Assembly: GCF_902459465.1 (NCBI RefSeq)
Contig: NC_047063.1
Coordinates: forward strand, 19,991,685 to 20,055,684
Direction: 5' to 3'
Origin: Asterias rubens
Lineage: Eukaryota > Echinodermata > Asteroidea > Forcipulatida > Asteriidae
DNA: 64,000 nucleotides
Of this stretch, positions 1 to 11,309 are shown piece by piece. Under the pieces are notes generated by a model, which did not search any database, was not told where the DNA came from, and saw nothing but the letters and a program-made list of their open reading frames with translations. Made by a program: the position numbers and the translations under genes. The number at the start of each line of letters is the position of its first letter. Positions within the stretch are counted from its first letter, which is position 1.

Positions 1-148
1 AAATAGTCTTAGCTCATGGATCAATTGTTGGTGAGTGAACTGAATTGGCTGTTTTGTCTCATTTTCTGTTTTGTTCAAGATAGCGTAGTGATTTGTTGAA
101 ATGCACAGTGGTTTTGTATTATTAACATACCTATTTATTTTATTTCAG

Positions 149-3100
149 GGCTCAACTAAGACGAGCACTATCCCTGGAATGGATCCAACAGATCCAAGGT
201 AATGATTATGGAGTAATTCTCTTCTTGGCAGCATGTACAATATTTCTCAGTGAGAAAATATGTGTTTTTGTGTACTGTCTTGCCCACTGTAAATTTAAAT
301 CCTGACCATCTTATACAGAAGATGTAGACTAGACTGATTTTTGGGCTGAATGTTCTTGATACAGTCAAGCGCACTGAGCTGTGGGTTAAATTTCCTAGCA
401 GACAGTAATGCTAACCAAGTTCTGCTCTTAGATAATGAGCATGATACCAGCCACAATGGGCATGTGACATTTTGTTTTTGGCTGGTAACCTAAATCTGGT
501 AAGCAAATCGTTGGGCTTAGATTCTGAAAATTGGCCCCTGGTGTTTTCCCAATAAAGCGAGATATGGGATAGTTATATACCAAGCCCTTTATGTGACGGA
601 GGGAGCTTTCAGGACGTTCCTATACTCGTAAGAATTACCCCCTAAAACTATCTTGAGCTTCTTGGACCACAATGAAGACAAAATGAGAAGGGAGGTAGGG
701 CCTACACCATGTCACAAAAAAAATCACCAAATGGTGATAAGAGGTAAAACTAAAGACCCCACATGTTTTATTTTAAATTCTTTCTTCTTGGGGAGACCTC
801 TCAGTGAAACACTGTTTTTAAACAAGCATCAACATTGTGTTAAGTATTGCACATTGCCCTGGTGGAAGTGGCGGCTCAGTTGTTGACTGTGCTGCAGCAC
901 CTTGTCAGCCTTTCCAAAGTGCCGTTTGGGTCTCATCATTCAAAATAGTTCTTTTTACATGCCATATAACAATGAGTTGGTCGAGGCTCCTGCAGATAAA
1001 GTAATTAAACAATTGTGTGTATTATTTTCATTTATTGTACAGAGAGGGTAACTTCCCAGATATTGGTGCCGCAGGTAGCATGCATGAGTTTCTTGCAAAC
1101 CTACATGAGACTTATGGGACCATAGCATCCTTCTGGTTTGGTACAAAGTTCACTGTTAGTATCGCTTCACCAGAGCTATTCAAAGAGCACATGGGAGTAT
1201 TTGATCGACCACGTAAGTACATACAATGGTTATCTCACAAATGTTCAACCATTTTGGGCTCAGAGCACCAGACCTCAAAACTAACACTGGACAGCAGTCC
1301 CAATACCAACAATGCGGCAACTCCAGGACTGCGCCCCCATGACAACCTGAGAACGAAGGGGCCACGGACGCAAGTCTATGCCGAATGATGATGGGCAGTC
1401 CCAATGCCAGTTTTGTTAGTTTTCGTGTTCGTGTGCAAGAGGCGCCTTTTTCAACGCCGGGGTGGGAAGAAAATTTTAGAAGATTTTGGGTTATTTTTTT
1501 CGGCCCGTCATGATTTTTTGTCAGTGGGAATGCCTTGAGAGCTGAATGACAACTGCTTGTATCTGTAGTATTCGTGTGCAAGAGGTGCCAGTTTTTTTTT
1601 ACATAGGGCCAGTACACTTAATTCTGGACAAGTCGGTGGACGAAGGTGATTGAATACAAACATCTCGCCTCAACCCTAAAATAAATCTCTTATTTAAAAT
1701 AAATTTTGTGTATATAACTTTCAATGATGTTGAGAATACGTTTTCTTTTTTTCAGCGGAAGTGTTTGCCTTGTTTAAGCCTCTGATTGGTCGAAGTTCTA
1801 TCCATTATGCTAATAAGGCCGATGGACGGAGGAGACGCATCATGTATGACCCGCCCTTCACACAAGCAAACCTCAGAAACTTCTGTGGTACATTCAACGA
1901 GGTAATATTTTATTGTCAGTAGTGTGGCCATCCCCTATTAAGTTTGTTGTCTTATCCTATGCCTGCAGGGTTAAAGGCACTGGACACTATTGGCAATTGT
2001 CCAAGACCAGTCTTCTCACTTGGTGTATCTCAACATTTGCATAAAACAACCAACCTGTGAAAATTTAAACTCAATTGGTCGTCGAAGTTGCAAGATAATA
2101 ATGGAAGAAAAAACACCCTTGTTACACAAAATTGTGTGCTTTCAGATGCTTGATTTTGAAACCTCAAATTCTAAATCCGAGGTCTCGAAATCAAATTCTT
2201 GGAAAATTATTTCTTTCTGGAAAACTACATTACTTCAGAGGGAGCCGTTTTTCACAATGTTTTATACTAGCAACAGCTCTCCATTGCTTGTTATAAAGTA
2301 AATTTTTATGCTAACAATTATTTTGAGTAATTACCAATAGTGTCCACTGCCTTTGATATATTTCAGACTTTGTAAAGTCTGCCTGGTAATACAAAAAAGG
2401 CAGACATTTTTCTCTGATTTATAACCTACCTCTTTGATCCACTTCTCTAGTGCCGACGATACTCAGTGTCTTAGCCAGGAATTTAGAAAGTGGGAGTGCA
2501 AACTGAAAAAGTGGGAGTGCAACCTAAAATCACTAAAAAAAAATAGAAACGCGTGCGTAGCACACAACACGAGCGCGCAGCGCCAAATATATCTCACCCC
2601 CCCTCTTAAGGGCCCTGGAAGCATTTCTGGTACCTATTTCTGTTACAAGTAAACTATTTTGATTTAATATTTGTTTTGTTTTCAACTCGAAAATGAGAGG
2701 CTTTAAAGCACAGATATTATAAAGGTGATCGACGTCCACTATACATTATTAAACTCTATAAAATGTGTCTGGGTCAATAGGCCAGTTCAAAGCAGTTACT
2801 TGGACCATGGAGCTGCGCCTGGACCCATTTAGCCTGAAATGGTTCAAAAGCAATCAAATAATGCAGTACAAGTTTGCTGTCAACAAAATATTTTTTGGCA
2901 CAAAATTTTGCTTAAAGACTAAAAAAAATGAAGAGGTATTGAAGAAATTAAGAGTTATCATTTACGAATGTTAAATTTCTATCCATTCTTGTCCATTCGA
3001 TTTCAGAACTATAGGCCTTAAGGTCAAGAAGCTGATAATAGTTTTTGTATTTAATTTAAACAAATCAATTAATTAATGTAAAATAATGATTCACACAAGT

Positions 3101-6100
3101 ATTTGCAACCAATCAAAATGCCAAGAGTGATTTACATGTACCATAATTGTTTGTTTAATGTTAACTGACTGATATATTTTCCTTTGTATGTGTTTAGGTT
3201 TCATAACGTTTAAGTCTTATAGGTTGTTTAATTGTTGAAACTGGGTCAAAGGCAATTTGTAAACAGTCTGCGGAGAATAAAGAACAAACAGTTACGAAAG
3301 ACAGTGCCATATAAGTAGTTCCACTGGGCAAAAAAACGTACCATGCATTGAAAAATAAATTTGGGAGGTCTATCCCCCCCTACAGCAAAACCGACTTGAG
3401 ATTTGAAAAGAAACATGAACCAGTTTTTGAACCTTTCGAGCGGAAAATAAACATCGTTTTGTCAACTGCATTAACACCCAAGAGATGCAAACATTGAAAT
3501 CCAAAAAAGTCTCGCTGTTTCAACCAAACTCTACAACGAACAAACGATGTGCCCTTGAATTTCTAGAAGGAAAAAAGATCGTTATGTTTGCCGCCGTCGA
3601 GTTGGGAAAAACTGCGGAACCAATCTACAAAGCAACTGCAGAATGTATGCGGTAAAAGGTGCACTGCGCCGCGTGTTACTCAGTTACCGATACTGACGTC
3701 ATAGTAGAAAAATCCAGAGCGTGGTGGTTTGTAGGATCGTGGAGATGAGATTGGTACCTAAAATAATCTGAACGAAAACGCGTGTGAATTCGCCTCTATC
3801 ATACCATGCGTGCATGGAGTTCATGCTGCCTGCTGATGACGGTCGATGACGACGACTGACTGTTAAAACGAAGTCTGCGTGTCTCGCTTGCGTTGTGTAA
3901 TTTGCTCGTGCGTTGTGTAATGTGTAGTTTGTGTGTTTTGTGTCGTCGCAATGTGGTCAGCGTTTTCGAGGCAACTTCGAGTGATTGTTTTATGGTTGCG
4001 TCGTTGAAAATTTGATTCAAAAGGAAGAAGGAAATCTGGTAAAACCAAATCTAATTTTACTCACTGCTGTTTAAACTGTTCCAACAACAAAAAAATAATA
4101 AAAGAAGTTCAGTAATTTTCACTGAAATTATTAGACAGCACGGCTTCACCCAAGCCGTGCATAAAAATTTTGCCCGTGTTTTCAGCCCAATTGGCCGTGC
4201 TAACACGGCGTGCACGGCTCGCTAGCTAACACGTTGACGATACTTTTCCTGAAAGCTCCTTGGAATCTTTAATAACAATAATATTAAAAATAACTATTTC
4301 TTAATTAGAAGTAATTTTCCGAGAACCTTTAATAACAATAATATTAAAAATAACTAGTTCTTATATAGCGTGTTTCACAATAACGTATCAATGGGCTATA
4401 CATAGTGCCCTGGTCATTGGGCCAATAACATTCCTGTAATCTTTCTCAGCTCTCTGGGGAGTAAACAGCCCCGGTGCTCCACCCTTTAACTCCAAGGGTA
4501 ATCAAAAGGTCGAAATGTCATCCTTTCAAAGTACCTCCTAAGATCTGGATTCCACTTTCAGACTTTTTTTGTCAGCAGTGACTCTTACCTCTGTGCCTGA
4601 GCCAAATTTGAAACAGCTAATAAGTTTGGCAGATGCTGAGAGGTGTTTTATAACATATCATCTTCTTGATGTTTCAGTTGGCTTGTGAGCTTGAGAAGAA
4701 ACTTCTGGGTTTACCAAAGGACGAACACCTCCCATTGATGCAATACTGCCATGCTCTCGTCATCAAGGCACTCACCCGGATATTCTTTGGAGATTACTTC
4801 AAAGATGAAGGCAACATTCTCAAGTTTCGCCACTCATTTGAAATTGTGAGTTTACAGTGAATACATTCTTCAAATGGTTGTTTGGCATTGACCACTTACT
4901 ACTCTGTAACTTATCGCATGATTTTCATTGAACTTGGTTGATTGTGGTTTCTGTATTAACGTAACACTCCGACTGTCTGGCCATTCAATTTCACCCACTG
5001 TGGTTTTGAATGATAAATAAACTTTGCCAACCTGCAAAAAGATAGTCATGTGGTGGATGGGAAGTAACTATAAATAGTAAACTTGCGGGCTTAACCATGT
5101 ATAACTCTCTTTTGTGGAAGTGTTGACTCTGAAAAAGAGCTGTTGCAGTCTTGATGTTCAAACCGTATACCCTACTCATCTTAAAAAGAATGCAGACGGA
5201 AGATTTTTGATGTGTTTTGGTTTTGTCCTTTCTTTATCGTTGCATCAAAAGACAAGACAAGATCCCAAAAGAAAATAACCTACCTGGCATGTAGATACAC
5301 ACATGGTGTTACTGCAAACCAAACATACTTCATTGAACATAAATGTTGAAAATAATAATAATAATAATAACATGCATTTAAATAGCGCTTAATACAAGGT
5401 TTCTAAGCGCTGAACAGGAAGTGTAAGATAACAAAAAATTACAATTAAAAGTGGGGTGAAATAGCAGAAACTGAATAGACTAGATGGATTTAAATAAGTG
5501 TTTTTTTTTAGCAGTTTTAAATGAGTCCGGTGTAGATGAGGCACGGATGTGAATGGGAAGATTGAACCCCTTATGGGATGTGTTTACTTGATTTATTTTA
5601 GTGTTGGTCTGAAATGGAAACTAGTCTAACTCAAGGCCCTGCAGAGGATGGGAGCGACAGGGACAAGAAGTTCAAGGAAGGTGAGTTGGTCGACTGGTCT
5701 CCCCCTCTTTATCTGCAAGGATAAAGACAGGCACTGGTCTTACAGAGAGGTTGATGGTATAAAACATTGTGAGAAACGGCTCCCTCTGAAGTGACATAGT
5801 TTTCGAGAAAGAAGTAATTTTCCACAAATTTGATTTCAAAACCTCAAGTTTAGAACTTGAGGTCTCGAAATCAAGCATCTGAACGCACACAACTTCGTGT
5901 GACAAGGGTATTTTTTCTTTCATTATTATCTCGCAACTTCGACGACCGATTGAGCTCAAATTTTCACAGGTTTGTTATACTATGCATATGTTGAGATACA
6001 CCAAGTGTGAAGACTAGTCTTTGATAATTACCAATAGTGTCCACTGTCTTTAACATCAAAGCTTAATAACAATGTGTTGATTGTCTTTGACCAACAGCTT

Positions 6101-9100
6101 TAGGTTTCATGCACGATAGTATAAGAGCCATTATGAAGAAGCGTAAAGCAAAGCCTGTAGTCGGGTCCACATTGTTTATCGACGTTCTCCTGGAGAATGA
6201 GCTACCAGAAGAGCAGGTACTAGATGATTGTCTCAGCTACATGATGGGTGCATTTCACACATCTGGAAATTGTGAGTACTGTTCCCGTGGAGATTTGTGT
6301 ATTCACCACTGGAGTTCAAACTCCTTATTCCACAGGCACACAGTTTTGTAAGAACTAAATTAGTGGCTACGGCTAAAACTGTTGCTATGGGTGTTGCTAA
6401 GGATATACTATACGTCAATGCATGATGACTCTGCGATCCAGCTATAGCCGTATCCAAAGCCGTCAATTCAGCCAAAGCCTAAGCCTCCTGGAGGTAGACA
6501 TTGTTTGAGGCATGTTCACAACTGAGGAACATATGGGTGTTGCTAAGGATGTCCTATACTTCAATTCATGATGATAATAATAATAATGATAAGGCGATCC
6601 AACTGTTGTCTGAGCCTACCACAAATTTAGACAAACCCTAAGCTGTATGTAACTGTTGAAGCATGTTCAAGACTGAGGAACATAAGAATTGTGTGGGTTG
6701 TGTTACGTGTACAAAAATAAAGTTAACATAATTACTGATGAATTTACAGATTCTATGACACACCAACAAAATAAAAGCTATGACATCACAAAAGCTGTAC
6801 ACAAATTCAGGCTTTCTTATTATTTTTCCTGACATTTTGCCTTAAAATAGCGGTGTGAAAAATCAACAAGATTAGCAATGTCTGGGTGTATGGTGATGAC
6901 TAAACAGAAATGGAAGGTCTCTAAAGGGTTAAGGTCCATTATGTTGAATGTGATTTAAATAGCTCCGTAATTACTGTCCTAAAGACAGTTCTCTAAGAAC
7001 AAACTCTACCTGGCAAGTAGATACACACATGGTGTTACCGCAAACCAAATATAAACTGCTCACAAAAAGTAAGGAAACTTTTTTCAATCCAGTATATTTG
7101 TTATTATTTAATACTCTTTTTGTATATGGTATGTATCATTGCAAAGCTGAACTGTTCCTCTTTAAAATGATACCACAATTGCAATGATTACATGTTGCTG
7201 GACTTGACCACGTTAATGAGAATGAGACAAAGTCACAAATCAAATGTGCCAAAATTAACAATATTTTGGTGTTACTTTATGAACAATCAAATTGACACTG
7301 TAATTCAAACTTACTGATCTTAATCCACTTTATCGAGACAAGAAATTTGGTATAGAGCAAGACAACTTACTGATCTTAATACACATTATTGATACAAAAA
7401 GTTCAGTAACGAGTGGATGATCCGAAGGCGTTGATGACAGCCATGGCACCTTCTTCTCATGCTGCACACAAGTCTTGTGAAGCGCTGATGATGAGGGATG
7501 GTGTTCCATTCTTCATAAAGGAACCTGGATAGGTCAGTCACAGTTGATGTGTTGGTGGTTCTGGCACGGACAGCGAGGCCAAGCTGGTCCCACATATGTG
7601 ACCATCCACCACCAATAGGCTGTAAAGTCGCACTTGTACATTGCAGAGCCTATTAAATTGTTTGGGTTTTCAAGAAATCTTTGAGAAATCTGAATAAAAA
7701 AGTAGGTGGCTTTGAGAAATCATAACTTCGTCAAGAAAAGTCTGATTTAAATGTGGATGGTATCATTTTGAAGCTGATTACACACTCTCTCCAAAAATGC
7801 ATTGAGCCCATAACAGTAAAAGTGTCAACTTTACAGCCCATTGGTGGTGGATGGTCACATATGTTCCATGGGATTCAGGTCTCGACTGTTAGCGGGCCAA
7901 TCCATCCGGTGCACCCCAACATTTTTCAGGTAGTCAGTCACCAGTCGGGCTCGATGGGGGCGAGCGTTGGCATCTTGAAAGATGGCATTTGGTCCAAAGT
8001 CTGCAAGTATGGGACTGCATTCGGCTGTAGAATATCGTCTTGCAAATACCCATCAAACAAGGGGTTTTTCATGAGATGAGGGTAAATTGTGTCCGATGAG
8101 CTCACTGATGCAAATCATTGTGTAAACCATTAATGGTTCTGAAAAGCTTGATCGGTTTGATTAATGAGCATTACCTATTGACCATACACAGACAACGGTA
8201 ATTTTGGCACATTTGATTTGTGACTTTGCCTCATTGTTATTCGTGTAGCCAAGTTAACCAACATGTAATCATTGCAAATGTGGTATTATTTTAAAGAGGA
8301 ACAGTTCAGCTTTGCATTGATATATACCATATACAAAGAGAGTCTTAAATAATAACAAATATATGGGAATGAAAAAAATTTCCTTACTTTTTGTGAGCAG
8401 TTTAAATTGATACCTCACCATGCAATGCCTCAAATCTTAAATATCTCCCTAATTGTACAAAATCTCCCTGATTGTCAGATGCAAATGTTGACAGCTCTAC
8501 CAGAATGTGTTATTTCAATAACTACCCTTGAAAGGCCAAGCGCAGAAATATTGTATCTGGCCAAATTAACCTCCCTTGGTCACACAACACAATCGTAGGG
8601 ACTCTTGATTCAACATTTTCACACCGAGTTTCTTTCGCACGAGACTCAACATTGTTGCCAAATCGAGATACAAAAAAATACTTAATGGTTTGGTGTTCCA
8701 ACCCTCGAGTCTGTTTCAAAGGTTAGAAGAGATACAATGCTTCTCGACTGACACGACTAAAGTGTGAGGATTTTTGAGATTGATTTGATAATTTCTTGTG
8801 GCATATTATTTGTTGATAGTGATGGCTTGGACGATATATTTCCTGGCTACTCACCAGGATTGTCAGGAGAAACTACACCAAGAGGTCACGAAGGTCAAGG
8901 GTCAAGTGGAGCAGTCTCAGTTTGATCAACTCAAGTGAGTGAAGATATTGGCCATCTAAACGGGCTATGATGATGAATTTTTCAATGCGTTATACACAAT
9001 TTCTGTGTGCAGCTCATGGGAACTCTATCAAAACATCTATTTCGGAAACAATAGCCTTCAAACTTTTGGTTGTCTTGTGTCATTGTGTATTAGCAGAGTT

Positions 9101-9163
9101 CTTGTTTTTTTTGCGCCAGGAGTGTCATCATTGACATACATGGCGCACTAGAAATGTTCAATG

Positions 9164-9201
<38 letters not shown>

Positions 9202-11260
9202 ATCAGAGTCATGTGACTCTTAATGGATGTACAATGTAAAAAACAAGCCAGTGAGGTGCAGTGTGTGTGGACAAACATGGCTGCTTCCAAGTGCTTCTGC
9301 CTTTTCCACACTACACTGGGCGTTGCTTGCTGGGTTTGTTTACATTGTGTACCCACTATGAGTCACCCGACAGTAGTACCCAATTGTGTTTTTTATACCA
9401 TTTGACTTGTCTTCATCATGTTCATAGAAAAATTAGAATGCTATTTCGGCCCAAAGTAAAAAACCAAGTTGCCTTAAAGATGGCACTAGATAGCATGAAC
9501 TGTCTGTAGTCTCTGCTGGAAAGGAGGTAGAAAAAACCTGTGGAATTCAATGTGAGGCTACACTGATTACACTGTGTAATGTAGCTGACAACTAGGACTC
9601 TAATTTACAATGAAGCTTAGCATGAAAGTTGCCGACCACCAGTCTGAGCAATCTAAAATATATGGCATATATATATTTTTGTTTAATTAGCAACTTGTTT
9701 TTGTGTACCAGCTCTGAACACTTCCTCATTCGATTGTACTATTTGTCAGTTTGTTGATTGAGATTCATACTATATTCAACAGATATCTGCATCATGTGAT
9801 CAACGAGAGTCTACGCCTGTCCATATTGACCCCTTATGCTGCTCGTTTTCAGGATAGTGACACTGAGCTAGGGGGTCACATCATCCCAGCTGGGGTAAGA
9901 ATAAAATCTGTTTTAATCCAGAGGTTGCTGGTTCAAATCCTTCTCTTCTCAATTTATTTTTTTTCCAACAAAACTGAATGAATAGATGGTAAACTTGCAT
10001 CGGGGATAAAGAATATTTATTTTGGTTTTACACTGATGTGTGTTAGCACTGTATACTCAGTACTTTCAGAGTTCTGTGAAACAGATCAAAGGCTTATTAC
10101 TCGGTCGTATTCAAACCACAACCTTTTGAATTGTGGAGCAGATGTCTTACCAACTAGACCACCGAGATTGCCCGGTAGCTAGAGGCAGTTTGAATCCTAT
10201 ATGTAGCAGCGGGTAACGTAACTTATCCATGTTTTAAACCAGACTTGTGAACTTATTATCCCCAGGTTTTATAGTTCATAGAATACGAATTACTAATACT
10301 GTCTGTCTGTGTTTAAACCATATCAGATAAATGTACGTATATATTTAACATTTAAAAATGTACTTTTTCTAGACTTCAGTTTACCATGCTCTTGGAGTAG
10401 TGCTGGAGGATCCAGAGATTTGGCCAGAGCCCCAAAAGTAAGTAAAATATCTTCAATGTGTTTTAATCCTATGAAGCGCACTTCAAAGTTAGCTCTGGAT
10501 GGATCACTTTGATTTGGGCTCTAATGATTAAGTGCTTCCGAAGGAAATATAGATAGTCAAAAACAATTTAATCAGTGCACATTGTATTGCCATTTTGGTT
10601 GGTAACCTGTTTTCCTTTAAAGCAAGATTTGTGTAGTAGTAACTTCCATTTAAAAGATGTTTTAACAATTTGCAACAGTGATAAAGAATTGTGTTTTACC
10701 CATACACTGAACACTAATTCTCTTGTCCGATGCAGAAACAAATCCACAGACATTTACTCAGGTGGGATTCAAACCCAAGATCTTGACCGTTCTATAACAA
10801 ATGTCTTGTCATTATACTGCTTAGCTTGCCTGGTAGAGTTGAATCCTTTAATTTTGTTGTTTATTGCACATTTTTTACTTTTGTTAGCGCTGTGATCATA
10901 GTTTTATATGGGGAGCGTTTCTAAATACCTGTTGTTATTGTTTTTTTTTATTATTAGTGTGAAATTGGTTTCTGATGACTCAAACTTTTCCTGTTTTCTC
11001 TTCCAAGGTTTGATCCTGGACGTTTCAGCGTGGATAACATCACCCAGCGTCAAGAGACAGGATTCCAGCCGTTTGGTTTTGCCGGGAAGCGCAGTTGTCC
11101 AGGACAGCATTTTGCTTATGCCCAGATAACCATCTTTCTGGCTGTCCTGTGTCGGACCTTGAAGTTCAATCTCGTAGAGGGGCAAGTGGTTGTGCCACGT
11201 TACGGTCTTGTGACGTCCCCTGAAGAGGAAATCTGGGTTACCGTCGAGAAGAGAAAATAA
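149..11260 (+). CDS. CYP20A1: Cytochrome P450 20A1 (CYP20A1) orthologue, 3' ten exons; N-terminal anchor exon off-window
   Basis: Exons read as 149-198, 1043-1212, 1756-1901, 4678-4845, 5602-5680, 6098-6271, 8820-8934, 9783-9894, 10373-10437 and 11008-11260. All are flanked by AG/GT, phases join without frameshift, and together they give 443 codons plus TAA. Vertebrate CYP20A1 is about 460-470 residues, so only the ~27-residue membrane anchor is missing. Landmarks: an IPG hinge in the first exon, then SMHEFLANLHETYG and SFWFG, the CYP20 N-terminal signature. The K-helix ExxR is ESLR (exon at 9783). The haem loop GKRSCPG with the thiolate Cys is in the last exon, followed by HFAYAQ and a tail ending TVEKRK. 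The I-helix region (MMGAFHTSGN) lacks the usual AGxDT oxygen-activation motif, as in vertebrate CYP20A1, an orphan P450 of the ER membrane with no settled substrate. Unlike human CYP20A1, the G-x-R-x-C-x-G haem loop is intact, so haem binding looks conventional. Family assignment is firm; function is not inferred. Confidence 0.93.
1971..2354 (+). repeat. MITE family A, full copy in CYP20A1 intron 3
   Basis: A ~380-bp palindromic-ended element. It starts ttaaaggcactggacac and ends with the inverse, gtgtccactgccttt. The interior has a recurring core (aattggtcgtcgaagttgc, cttcagagggagccgttt) seen in six or more other copies in this window. There is no coding capacity. The ends and size fit a non-autonomous DNA transposon. 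Confidence 0.85.
4140..4375. repeat. Small hairpin and 50-bp direct duplication in CYP20A1 intron 3
   Basis: A cluster of agcacggc / gccgtgc motifs at 4138-4220 can fold on itself. It is followed by two near-identical AT-rich segments (starting near 4268 and 4330, core aataacaataatattaaaa) in direct orientation. The rest of intron 3 (2360-4677) shows no gene that I can support. Confidence 0.45.
5350..5425. repeat. (AAT)n microsatellite with dispersed-repeat flank
   Basis: A run of about seven AAT/ATA triplets is followed by atttaaatagcgcttaatac and a nearby aagcgctg. An AT-triplet tail next to a gcgctta hairpin is typical of a LINE or SINE 3' end. Confidence 0.5.
5722..6052 (-). repeat. MITE family A, internally deleted copy
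   Basis: Reads in reverse orientation relative to the copy at 1971. The core (ctccctctgaagtgacatag, ctcgcaacttcgacgacc) and the right end (accaatagtgtccactgtc) are present. The left terminus is degraded and shortened. Confidence 0.75.
7386..8030 (-). pseudogene. Tc1-like transposase C-terminal remnant, split by a MITE
   Basis: On the minus strand, about 8008-7864 translates to NAIFQDANARPHRAR, then DYLKNVGV, WPANSRDLNPMEH. The frame resumes at 7597 with MWDQLGLAVRARTTN, EEWNTIP and RSMRRRCHG. These are the classic Tc1 catalytic-core and C-terminal signatures, including the final Glu (NPMEH). The second catalytic Asp of the family's D-D-N-A-R-P-H motif appears as Ala (Q-D-A-N-A-R-P-H), leaving no Asp at 34-residue spacing from the Glu. 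With the missing N-terminal half and the insertion, it cannot encode an active enzyme. Confidence 0.82.
7599..7857. mobile_element. MITE nested in the Tc1-like transposase
   Basis: A 259-bp segment with terminal inverted repeats (tgaccatccaccaccaat ... attggtggtggatggtca). It is flanked on both sides by catatg (7593-7598 and 7858-7863). Removing it together with one catatg restores the transposase reading frame across MEH|MWDQ. Confidence 0.85.
9163..9200. repeat. (ATT)n microsatellite
   Basis: About eleven consecutive tat/att triplets in CYP20A1 intron 7, a likely remnant of a LINE or SINE tail. Confidence 0.8.
10024..10217 (-). repeat. tRNA-derived SINE family S1 in CYP20A1 intron 8
   Basis: Reverse-strand copy with ttacactgatgtgtgttag, an internal gttctgtgaaa segment, a degraded B-box (ggtcgtattcaaacc in this orientation), then cagatgtcttaccaactag and accaccgagattgcc. 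The same modules occur at 19577, 37575, 49131 and 55258. It is a SINE, not a functional tRNA gene. Confidence 0.7.
10690..10850 (-). repeat. tRNA-derived SINE family S1, second copy
   Basis: Contains actcaggtgggattcaaacc and aaatgtcttgtcattatact, a diverged copy of the family S1 body in CYP20A1 intron 9. Confidence 0.6.
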
Positions 11261-11302
11261 AATGGATCAGGGCTCGTATAATATCTTGGAACTTCTGAGG
11301 CC

Positions 11303-11308
11303 AATAAA
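11303..11308 (+). terminator. Candidate poly(A) signal of CYP20A1
   Basis: The first AATAAA after the CYP20A1 stop, 43 bases downstream. A second AATAAA-type hexamer follows near 11420, so 3'-end use is not settled. Confidence 0.4.
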
Positions 11309-11309
11309 A

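Larger units (their letters stand above)
7054..8402 (-). mobile_element. Tc1/mariner-like DNA transposon, defective, in CYP20A1 intron 6
   Basis: Long terminal inverted repeats of about 200 bp (7054-7256 and 8199-8402; ends aactgctcacaaaaag / ctttttgtgagcagtt) are flanked by TA dinucleotides at 7052-7053 and 8403-8404. The interior encodes, on the minus strand, the C-terminal third of a Tc1-type transposase. The N-terminal DNA-binding half is missing, and a second element is inserted in the coding part. The paralogous repeat at 44405 serves as an empty site and confirms the boundaries. Confidence 0.88.
6995..8600 (+). repeat. Older dispersed repeat split by the Tc1-like element
   Basis: The left part at 6995-7051 (ctctacctggcaagtagata, accgcaaaccaaata) and the right part from 8405 (attgatacctcaccatgcaa) are contiguous in another copy at 44405-44520. 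The Tc1-like element is the interruption. Related pieces occur near 5279, 12260, 39235 and 48135. Confidence 0.75.

Noticed and set aside
13..30. An 18-bp micro-exon (ag|ctcatggatcaattgttg|gtgagt) that would encode LMDQLL ahead of CYP20A1
   Set aside because: It has splice-like borders and the right phase, but CYP20A1 needs a hydrophobic anchor exon here. So short a segment could fit by chance and no family signature supports it.
3585..3655. Short ORF MFAAVELGKTAEPIYKAT in CYP20A1 intron 3
   Set aside because: Only 23 codons with no splice support on the CYP20A1 frame. The surrounding CpG-bearing DNA is odd but shows no gene.
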